From Candidatus Brocadiia bacterium (GTDB lineage: Bacteria > Planctomycetota > PUPC01 > DSUN01), in assembly GCA_016782825.1 (NCBI GenBank), contig JADHXT010000063.1, forward strand, positions 1 to 12,999: a stretch of 12,999 nucleotides of DNA. Reading direction: 5' to 3'. Positions 1 through 6,299 of the stretch are shown piece after piece. The position numbers and the translations under genes were made by a program. The notes beneath the pieces are model-generated. The model did no database searches and had not been told where the DNA came from. It saw only the letters and a list, made by a program, of their open reading frames with translations. Positions within the stretch are counted from its first letter, which is position 1. Each line of letters starts with the position of its first letter.

Positions 1-378
1 CTCATCGCCCTCGAGGTGCTGGAGAGCGAAGCGGGCCATGTGGGCGAGCTTGGCGTCGGCGAGCAGCGGCTTGACGGCCGGCACGCACGCGGGCGAGCCG
101 ACGCGCCGCAGCATGCGGCACACGAACTGCTTGCACGGCCCCGTGGCGGCAGGATGGGCGAGGACCTTGATGAGCCTGGCCTCGATGGCCTGCCGCGCGG
201 CGGGCGTGGCCGCGTCGCGGATCTGGGCCTCGATGGCGGCCAGGGTGGCACGGCCCTGGCTCCAGTCGTACTTCACCAGGTCGTCGTATTCATCGCCCAT
301 GGCTGCGCCGCCGGCCACACACAGAGCCAGCGCCGCCAGGGCCAGGAGTCGGGGAAGGGTCTTGCGCGTTGCGTTCAC
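1..378 (-). CDS. Exported HEAT-type repeat protein, 3' end cut by window edge
   Basis: The first 126 codons are visible and the frame is still open at the window edge, so the C-terminus is missing. It starts at a GTG (376-378) with a GAGGAG Shine-Dalgarno six bases upstream (385-390). The N-terminus is a signal peptide: MNATRK, a hydrophobic stretch rich in Leu and Ala (about 8-25), then a likely Ala-X-Ala-type cleavage near residue 26. Residues 30-126 are alpha-helical, with a HEAT-like unit near 88-123 (VGSPACVPAVKPLLAD, then MARFAL). This is the pattern of HEAT proteins that sit next to Gfo/Idh/MocA genes in Planctomycetota. The upstream dehydrogenase gene ends 41 bases away on the same strand and no promoter is visible between them, so they are probably cotranscribed. 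HEAT proteins of this kind are scaffolds with no catalytic residues. The specific partner is unknown. Confidence 0.85.
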   Translation of the reverse strand, partial: MNATRKTLPRLLALAALALCVAGGAAMGDEYDDLVKYDWSQGRATLAAIEAQIRDAATPAARQAIEARLIKVLAHPAATGPCKQFVCRMLRRVGSPACVPAVKPLLADAKLAHMARFALQHLEGDE

Positions 379-419
379 AACTCTCTCCTCGAGGGAAGCT
401 CGGCAGGGAAGATGCGGGC

Positions 420-1700
420 TCACAGTTGCCACGGCTCGCGGTAGGAGCGGCCGAGGAGCGCGCTGGCTCCGGGGTCGTCGTGGAACTCCTCGGTGTCGGG
501 GTTCCACCGGAGCTTGCGGCCGGTGAGCATGGCGATTTCGCCGAGCAGGCCCACGCTGATCGAGCGGTGCCCGATCTCGGCGGGGCAGATGGTTTCCTTG
601 CGGCTGAGGATGCAGTCCACGAAATTGCGCTTGTGTCCGCCGCTGTTGGTGAGCTTGATTTCGTCGGGGCCGATCTTCTCGTGGAGCAGGCTCTTGGGTT
701 GGGCGTCGATCTGGCCGCGCTTCACGTATACCCAGCCGCGGTCGCCGATCCACTTGGTGCCCTGGGGGTTCACCTGGTTGTGGGTCACGTTGATCCCGAC
801 GCCGGTCTTGTAGGTGCAGGTGAAGTTGTACTTCAGCGGCACGTCGTAGAGGCCGTCGGTGGCGTACTCGCCCTTTCCCTCGATGGCGACGGGGCCGGTG
901 CGGTCGTAGCCGAGGCCCCAGTGGGCGATGTCCACGTGGTGGCCACACCAGTCGGTGAGCTGGCCGCCGGAGTAGTCCATGATCCAGCGCCAGGTAAAGT
1001 GGGGCCCAAAGCCCTGGTAGGGCCGCCACGGTGCGGGGCCGAGCCACCTGTCCCAGTCGAGGGTCGGGGGCACGGGCTTGGGGTCGGTGTTGCCGCCTCC
1101 GCCGCCGGTGGGCAGGCCCACTTCCACGCGGTGCACCTTGCCGATGCGGCCGTTGCGGACGAGTTCGCAGGCGAAGCGGAAGCGGCCGTCGCTGCGCTGC
1201 TGGCTGCCGGTCTGCCACACGCGGCCATAGCGTTGCACGGCGTCGCACATGGCGCGGCCTTCGCGGATGCTGCGGGCGAAGGGCTTCTGCCCGTGGATAT
1301 CGCAGCCGGCCTTGGCCGCGGCGATGGCCGGGATGGCGTGCCAGTGGTCGGGCAGCGCGGTGAAGGCGGCGTTCAGATCGCACTCGGCCAGCATCTGGCG
1401 GAAGTCGAGATAGGTCTTGCAGTCCTTGCTGCGGTAGCGGCCGTCCACCATGCCCTTGGCCCGGTCCTGGTGGCGGGTGTCCACGTCGCACACGGCCACC
1501 ACGCGCACGCGGCTGTCGCCCAGGAAGCCGCCCAGGTCGCCGCGGCCCATGCCGCCCACGCCGATGCCGCCCATCAGAATCTTGTTGCTCGGCGCGTCGG
1601 CGCCCAGCACGTGGGCCGGCACGATGGCCGGCGCGACCGCGGCCGCCGCAGCGGCGCCTTGCAGGAAACCGCGACGGGTGATGGCACGGGACTCTCTCAC
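420..1700 (-). CDS. Tat-exported Gfo/Idh/MocA family oxidoreductase (QKP variant)
   Basis: This 426-residue NAD(P)-dependent sugar or cyclitol dehydrogenase-type protein has full length for the family. It starts at GTG (1698-1700), eight bases after AAGGAG (1709-1714). Residues 9-13 (RRGFL) and the Ala-rich segment to about 33 form a twin-arginine signal, so the enzyme probably folds with its cofactor in the cytoplasm and is exported. The Rossmann dinucleotide motif is GIGVGGMG (45-52). CDVD (71-74) and PDHWH (117-121) follow. At the usual EKP position it has GQKP (137-140), with Gln replacing Glu but the catalytic-site Lys kept. DWCGHHVDIAH (250-260) carries the active-site His/Asp of the C-terminal domain. 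The protein ends with the family's PW near the C-terminus. It heads a two-gene unit with the HEAT gene downstream. It resembles the protein at 11537-12847 along its length. The substrate cannot be read from sequence; sugar-like is inference. Confidence 0.96.
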   Translation of the reverse strand: MRESRAITRRGFLQGAAAAAAVAPAIVPAHVLGADAPSNKILMGGIGVGGMGRGDLGGFLGDSRVRVVAVCDVDTRHQDRAKGMVDGRYRSKDCKTYLDFRQMLAECDLNAAFTALPDHWHAIPAIAAAKAGCDIHGQKPFARSIREGRAMCDAVQRYGRVWQTGSQQRSDGRFRFACELVRNGRIGKVHRVEVGLPTGGGGGNTDPKPVPPTLDWDRWLGPAPWRPYQGFGPHFTWRWIMDYSGGQLTDWCGHHVDIAHWGLGYDRTGPVAIEGKGEYATDGLYDVPLKYNFTCTYKTGVGINVTHNQVNPQGTKWIGDRGWVYVKRGQIDAQPKSLLHEKIGPDEIKLTNSGGHKRNFVDCILSRKETICPAEIGHRSISVGLLGEIAMLTGRKLRWNPDTEEFHDDPGASALLGRSYREPWQL

Positions 1701-1767
1701 GACCCTGTCTCCTTAAACTAGTGCAGTTGCAGGCTCGATGGCTGCCAGGATGGAACGAGAAGCAGGC

Positions 1768-1796
1768 ATTTTAGCGCTTTGCCGACGGCAAGGCAA
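1768..1796 (-). promoter_or_regulatory. Sigma-70-like promoter for the 420-1700 dehydrogenase unit
   Basis: Read on the minus strand, a -35 TTGCCT (1791-1796) is separated by 17 bp from a -10 TAAAAT (1768-1773). Transcription would start near 1761 and give a leader of about 60 nt before the GTG. The -35 shares bases with the T-run of the upstream gene's probable terminator. This was found by eye and has not been tested experimentally. Confidence 0.6.
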
Positions 1797-1823
1797 AAAA
1801 GACACCTGGTCAGGAATCAGGCG
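1795..1823 (-). terminator. Probable intrinsic terminator of the rhomboid gene
   Basis: On the minus strand, CGCCTG (1818-1823) can pair with CAGGTG (1803-1808) in a 6-bp stem with one G-U pair and a 9-nt loop. Two bases (TC) and then six T residues (1795-1800) follow. It lies about 45 bases after the rhomboid stop codon. The stem is short, so termination may be partial. The T-run overlaps the -35 box of the next promoter. Confidence 0.45.
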
Positions 1824-1867
1824 GCTCCGGGGTGGCCGATAGGTGGGCGGGGTGTCCCCATCCCGCT

Positions 1868-3106
1868 TCAATCGGCTCGTCCCTCGCCTTTCTTGGCGCC
1901 CGGCGGTGAGGCGACGCGGGCGAGCGCCTGGCGCGCCCGGGCGATCTTCGTGGGGTCCGTCAGGCGCGGGAGGGCCTCCTGAAGCAGGCGGTGGCCTGTG
2001 TCGGGGCGGCCGAGCCGGGCGAGGTGGACTGCGGCGGCGGGGTAGAGGGCGTAGCCTGTGTGGGGGTGCTCCGGGTAGGTGTGGGCGAGCCGCACATAAG
2101 CATCGGCGGCTGAGTCGTAGCGGTGGGCCTTCAGCAGCGCGTTGGCCACGCTGACCTGCGTCGCCCTGTCGAGCGCTCGGTTCGGGTAGGCGCGCAGCAA
2201 GCGTTCGTAGGCGTCGAAGGCCGCCGCGGTGTGCGCGGCCGACAGGTGGTTGCGGATGGCGGTCGCCAGTTCCTGCGCGGACTCCGCCGGCTCGAAGGGG
2301 AGCGGCGCGGCGGCCCCTTGGTCAGGAGGAGAAGTCGGCGCGGCCCAGACGCTGTCGTCGAGCGGATCGGGCCTGGCGAAGCGCTCCGCCAGCCGTTTCT
2401 CGCGTCGGCCCTCGAGCCACGACACAAAGTCGTACTCATCGCGCTCCACCCAGCCCTTCTTCAGGAGCAGGAGGCCCGCTCCGAAGCCGACGGCGAAGCC
2501 CGACAGGTGCGAGACCACCGCCACGTTGCCCGCCGTCCCCATGACAGTATCGAGGACATTGAAGGCCACGTAGAGGCCGATGATCCAGAAGCACGAGCAA
2601 CGGAACGTACCGGGCCGCACGATGAAGAGGTAGAACACGTTGACGTCATTCACTGGGAAGAAGGCGAGATAGAGCCCCATCATGCCGAAGATGGCGCCCG
2701 AAGCGCCGATGCAGGGAGCATCCGAGGCAAGGTGCAAGAGCACGTAGCCCAAGTTCGACGCAAGCTCGCAGCCAAGGTACAGAAGCAGGTAGCGCACGTG
2801 GCCCAGCCGGTCGTTCACGTTGTTCCCGAAGACCCACAAGGCCACCATGTTGAAGAACAAGTGCCAGAAGCCCCCGTGGAGGAATCCCGATGTGATGAAC
2901 TGGTACCACCGGAGCGACGCGGGGCGGAGGCCGTACTGGTATGCCACCCAGTCCACGACCACCGGGTGGCCACGGTAGTAGAAGAAAGTCGTCCCGGCCG
3001 ACTGCTGGAGGACGAAGCCGCCGACACTGGCCGCCATGAGTGCCCAGTTCATCAGCGGCAGGCGCCGCATCGGGTTGTCGACGCCATAGGGGAAGAAGAA
3101 CAGCAT
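1868..3106 (-). CDS. Rhomboid intramembrane serine protease with C-terminal TPR-like tail
   Basis: This 412-residue integral membrane protease cleaves transmembrane substrates within the lipid bilayer. The rhomboid core covers about residues 15-217, with six hydrophobic segments (near 20-33, 70-94, 106-126, 134-150, 173-189 and 196-215). Catalytic features are present: H82xxxN86 in the second helix (oxyanion side), GASG with nucleophile Ser136, and His200 in HLSGFAVGFG. After a charged linker (about 218-270), residues 272-400 look like two or three TPR-type helical hairpins (AFDAYERLLRAYP and AADAYVRLAHTYP), probably a cytoplasmic protein-binding tail. The ATG (3104-3106) follows GAGGG with a 7-nt spacing. 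The gene has its own promoter (3141-3170) and a probable terminator (1795-1823), so it appears monocistronic. The family call is firm; substrates are unknown. Confidence 0.95.
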   Translation of the reverse strand: MLFFFPYGVDNPMRRLPLMNWALMAASVGGFVLQQSAGTTFFYYRGHPVVVDWVAYQYGLRPASLRWYQFITSGFLHGGFWHLFFNMVALWVFGNNVNDRLGHVRYLLLYLGCELASNLGYVLLHLASDAPCIGASGAIFGMMGLYLAFFPVNDVNVFYLFIVRPGTFRCSCFWIIGLYVAFNVLDTVMGTAGNVAVVSHLSGFAVGFGAGLLLLKKGWVERDEYDFVSWLEGRREKRLAERFARPDPLDDSVWAAPTSPPDQGAAAPLPFEPAESAQELATAIRNHLSAAHTAAAFDAYERLLRAYPNRALDRATQVSVANALLKAHRYDSAADAYVRLAHTYPEHPHTGYALYPAAAVHLARLGRPDTGHRLLQEALPRLTDPTKIARARQALARVASPPGAKKGEGRAD

Positions 3107-3140
3107 GCGCGCGCCCTCACAGGTCCCCCCTCACGGAGCG

Positions 3141-3170
3141 AATGTAGCAGCGAGGCACGCCGCCTGTCAA
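3141..3170 (-). promoter_or_regulatory. Sigma-70-like promoter for the rhomboid gene
   Basis: On the minus strand a perfect TTGACA (3165-3170) is followed, after an 18-bp spacer, by TACATT (3141-3146), which matches four of six -10 positions. The predicted start near 3134 gives a leader of about 28 nt. It lies in the 84-base gap after the DUF3604 gene, so the rhomboid gene can be expressed separately from the upstream operon, although read-through is possible. Confidence 0.55.
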
Positions 3171-3190
3171 CCGGTCAGGTGCGGATGGGG

Positions 3191-6007
3191 TCAGCGGCGG
3201 GTGACCCATACGGGCGACGACCAAGCCAGCTCGCCGTCCTTCTGGCGGACCCGCACGTAGTAGTAGCTCTTGCCCTCGAGGGGCTTCAGGTCGCGGAACG
3301 TGAAGTCGGCCTCGCGGCCCTCGATGGGCTTGGTGTAGATGAACTGGTTGCTGCGGCACAGCTCGATGGCCTCCACGTCGTTGGCGCCGATGGCCCGGGC
3401 GTTGACGACGATGGGCTCGGTGGCCTTGACGGCGATCTCCTCGCCCATGAGGTGGCCGTTGACGCGCACGTCGAGGAAGATGCGGGCGGCGGTGGTGCCG
3501 TAGCAGCGGCGGGCGCGGAGGGCGTCGAGGATGTCCTCGCGGGTGAGCTCGGGGGCGTAGACGGCGGCCTTGCCCTGCCCTCCCCCGTGGTCGGGGCTGG
3601 CGATGACGCCGATGACGATGCCCCTGGCCCAGGCGTCCTGGATGAAGTGGCCCTCGAGGGTGCGGGCGGCCTGGCGCGGGGCGCCCTTGTATTCGTAGCT
3701 CTGGCGCGCCTGGAAGATCTCCGCCACGGGCTGGGCCACCTTGTCGTTGAAGTCCCAGTCCACCGGCACGTTGCCGGTGTCGGCGAGCTGGTGGGGGATT
3801 TGCACGAAGTTGGCTTTCATCTTGCGCAGCTCATCCCAGATCTGCTGGGGGGTATCGTCGTTCCGGGCGTTGAACCAGCGGGGGAAATAGGGGCTGGCGA
3901 AGATGAGGTTGCGGTGGCCGTAGTAGCCCTCGGGATACTTCTTGCTGTAGCGTTCGGTGGTGGAGGTCCATTCCTCGCCGAGGAAAGTGACGAAGCGGCC
4001 GGGGTCGTGATTCACGCGGACGATCTTGGCGGTGTGGTGCCAGAGGGCGGGACAGAAGTTATAGCCGTGGTCGGTCATGGCCGAGAAGTCGGCGTGCACG
4101 ACATCGCGCTCGGAAGCGTAGTTGTCGTCAGGGCTCATGTCGCGCCAGCGGCCGCACTGGGAGAGGCTGGTGTGCTCGTGCAGGTCGCCCCAGAAGAGGC
4201 CGAGCTTCTGGCCCTGGTAGGCGATGGTGCGGTGAGGCCCGTCCTCGCCGAGCTGGGTGCGAAGCTTCACCATGTAGTGGGGCTTGGTGGACTCGGACAG
4301 GGGGCTGCCCTGTGGCGGCGCGGGGGCGGGGGCGTCGGCGACGGACACGGTGGCGAGGAAGATGTCGCTCTTGGCGGCGAGAGAGGCCTGGACGGTGGGG
4401 ACGGCCTGCGTCTTGCCGCCCTGGTAGGCCACGAGGATGCGACTGCCCACGCAGGCGATGCCCGCGCGGCCGTCCCATCCGAGCTGCGACGACAGGTGCC
4501 GTGCCTCGCCCCACTCCGCTCCGGCGAAGCACTGGAGCACGCTGTCCCAACCCACGCTCTGGCTGCGGGCGCGCCGCGCGGTGACCCACACGCGGCCCTG
4601 GGCGTCGAGGGCCATCGAGGGCATCTCGGTGCCTTTGGGCAGGATGGTGTCGCGCAGGCCGGCGGCGGCCTGGAGGCCCGCGGGCGTCCAGCGGGCAAGC
4701 CACGTCTCGCGGTTGTTCACGGTGCCCGTGCGGTACATGCGGGTGGACTTCACGAGGCCGACGGTCTTGATCTCCTTCTGCCAGGCGACCCAGAGTCCGC
4801 TGGGGCTGGCGAGGAGCCGGGCATGGCGTTCGGCGTTGCCGTCGCGTGTGAGCTGCACGATGGGGCCGAGGGAGCCATCGGGCTTCACGCGGCGACCGAA
4901 GAGGCTGTAGGTGCCGTCGGCGAAGGCGTGCCAGGCGGCCCACACCTCGCCGGCGTGTGTGGCGATGGCGGGGCTGTAGCTGCTGATGCCGGGCTGCGAG
5001 AGGCGGAGCGGCTCGGGCGCATCGGCGGGGTGGAGGTACACCTGCCGGATGCCGTCGGCGTTGCCTTCCCAGGCGACCCAGGGCTTGCCCTTCACGAGCG
5101 TGGCGGCGGGGCGGGCCTCGGTGGCCTTGCCTGCGGTGAAGCGTCGCGGCGCGGAGGGGCCGTCGGCTGCCACGCGGGCCACGTGGATGCTCCAGTCGCC
5201 CTCCACCTCGCCTGCGTAGAACATCCAGGCTCCGGCCGCGTCGGCGCAGAGCACGGGGTCGAGCACGTAGCTACCCTTGGGAATGGCCACGGGCCACTGC
5301 TGGGCGAGGCGCCAGGTGTCGCCGTCGGGGGCCAGGCGGCCGACGCGCAGTTCGTCCTGTCCATCGCGGTGCGACGTCCATGCCAGCCACGGCGTGCCGG
5401 CGCCATCGGTGGCGAGGGCCGGGGCCAGGTTGTAGCCCTTGCTCGCGGTCAGGTTGGCCTGGCGCGGCATGCGGGTTTCCAGCAGGGCCAGGTCGTCCAC
5501 CCACATCGTGCACGGCGGCGCGCCGTGGGACGAGGGGAGGATCACCTGGAGCCGCCACGGGCCGGCCTGCTGCACGCTGAACTGGCAGGAGTAGGGCTTC
5601 CACCGTTTGGTGACGCCCTGCCACGAGCCGAACATCACCCGCTGGCCCTTGTGCTGCGCCCAGAGGACGAGCTTGCCGAGTTTGTCGGAGCGCGCCCAGA
5701 CGGTGAAGCGGTAAAGAGCGTCGGTGCGGAGGGGCACCTCGCGCTGGAGGAAGTTGGCCTGGCGGTCTTTCGTCACCGAGCCGACGACGCAGCCCTCGCC
5801 GCCGCGGGCCTGCGCCTTGTCTTGCACCCACTTCATCTCGCCGCCGACCTGTTTGGACCACTCGCCGATGCCCTTCTCGAAGTCGTCGGCCAGGATCGCG
5901 CGGCCGGGCATGGCCACCGCGGGCTTGGGCTTGCGGCGCTGGGGCGCGCCGGCAAGACCTGCCACGGTATGGAGCGTCACCAGGAGGGCCACAAGGACTC
6001 GGTACAT
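3191..6007 (-). CDS. Secreted CBM-like / seven-repeat propeller / DUF3604 (PHP) protein
   Basis: This is a 938-residue exported multidomain protein. The signal peptide is residues 1-20. Residues 40-177 resemble a carbohydrate-binding jelly-roll (starting DDFEKGIGEW and ending in MWVDDLALLE). Residues 195-555 hold about seven repeats, each with a PWLAW-like strand (near 206, 261, 309, 355, 405, 473 and 524), which suggests a seven-bladed beta-propeller. Residues 600-840 are a DUF3604 domain of the PHP metal-dependent hydrolase type, with candidate metal ligands H610 and H612 (GDLHEHTS), D646-H647 (MTDHG), E678 (GEEW), H739 (IPHQ) and D806-H807 (SPDHGG). A beta-rich domain (840-938) closes it. 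The ATG (6005-6007) has GGAG eight bases upstream. It is the last gene of the 8312-3191 operon. No DUF3604 substrate is firmly known; an extracellular phospho- or glycan hydrolase is inference. Confidence 0.93.
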   Translation of the reverse strand: MYRVLVALLVTLHTVAGLAGAPQRRKPKPAVAMPGRAILADDFEKGIGEWSKQVGGEMKWVQDKAQARGGEGCVVGSVTKDRQANFLQREVPLRTDALYRFTVWARSDKLGKLVLWAQHKGQRVMFGSWQGVTKRWKPYSCQFSVQQAGPWRLQVILPSSHGAPPCTMWVDDLALLETRMPRQANLTASKGYNLAPALATDGAGTPWLAWTSHRDGQDELRVGRLAPDGDTWRLAQQWPVAIPKGSYVLDPVLCADAAGAWMFYAGEVEGDWSIHVARVAADGPSAPRRFTAGKATEARPAATLVKGKPWVAWEGNADGIRQVYLHPADAPEPLRLSQPGISSYSPAIATHAGEVWAAWHAFADGTYSLFGRRVKPDGSLGPIVQLTRDGNAERHARLLASPSGLWVAWQKEIKTVGLVKSTRMYRTGTVNNRETWLARWTPAGLQAAAGLRDTILPKGTEMPSMALDAQGRVWVTARRARSQSVGWDSVLQCFAGAEWGEARHLSSQLGWDGRAGIACVGSRILVAYQGGKTQAVPTVQASLAAKSDIFLATVSVADAPAPAPPQGSPLSESTKPHYMVKLRTQLGEDGPHRTIAYQGQKLGLFWGDLHEHTSLSQCGRWRDMSPDDNYASERDVVHADFSAMTDHGYNFCPALWHHTAKIVRVNHDPGRFVTFLGEEWTSTTERYSKKYPEGYYGHRNLIFASPYFPRWFNARNDDTPQQIWDELRKMKANFVQIPHQLADTGNVPVDWDFNDKVAQPVAEIFQARQSYEYKGAPRQAARTLEGHFIQDAWARGIVIGVIASPDHGGGQGKAAVYAPELTREDILDALRARRCYGTTAARIFLDVRVNGHLMGEEIAVKATEPIVVNARAIGANDVEAIELCRSNQFIYTKPIEGREADFTFRDLKPLEGKSYYYVRVRQKDGELAWSSPVWVTRR

Positions 6008-6019
6008 GGGCGGGTCTCC
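6005..6019 (-). repeat. Shared translation-initiation leader, copy 1 (DUF3604 gene)
   Basis: On the minus strand this reads GGAGACCCGCCCATG: the Shine-Dalgarno, spacer and start codon of the DUF3604 gene. It is identical to 8310-8324, the start of the first gene of the same operon. Confidence 0.8.
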
Positions 6020-6043
6020 ACAAGTGCGGCAGCCACGGCGGCG

Positions 6044-6268
6044 TCAGGCGGTCGCGGTCGGCTGCTCGCCGGGGAACTCCAGGCGCTTGGCCATCTCGGC
6101 CAGTTGCGTGATCGTCTGCATCACGCATTGCCCGCCCGACCACCACTGGCAGTTCTCGTGACAGCAGGTGACCTCGGGGCGCACCTTGCCGTCGCCGGTT
6201 ACGGGCACCTGCTGCACGCCCTTCATGAAGGCGGACGCGAGGAAGGGGCACATCTTCCCTTGGGCCAT
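6044..6268 (-). CDS. Small Cys-rich protein, function unknown
   Basis: This 74-residue protein has no signal peptide or membrane segment, so it is probably cytoplasmic. It has five cysteines: C7 (in KMCPFLAS), the pair C35-C36 and C40 (TCCHENCQWW), and C48 (GQCVM). The CP...CCxxxC...C spacing, with Trp residues next to the third cluster, suggests a metal site (zinc or Fe-S). An amphipathic helix follows (50-63), then a short tail. The ATG (6266-6268) has a strong GGAGGT at 7-nt spacing, which favours this start over the internal Met6 or Met15. It lies 31 bases after the HEAT gene stop and 36 bases before the DUF3604 start, so it is the middle gene of the operon. It is not a shadow: neighbours on the same strand are close and the Shine-Dalgarno is excellent. 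I do not recognise a named family. Confidence 0.8.
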   Translation of the reverse strand: MAQGKMCPFLASAFMKGVQQVPVTGDGKVRPEVTCCHENCQWWSGGQCVMQTITQLAEMAKRLEFPGEQPTATA

Positions 6269-6299
6269 GCTTGCGACCTCCGCCGGCTGCGGGTGCCGG

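Noticed and set aside
369..1721. Plus-strand 450-codon frame over the first dehydrogenase
   Set aside because: It is the antisense shadow of a clear Gfo/Idh/MocA gene, with His/Ala/Gly-biased composition and no recognisable motif.
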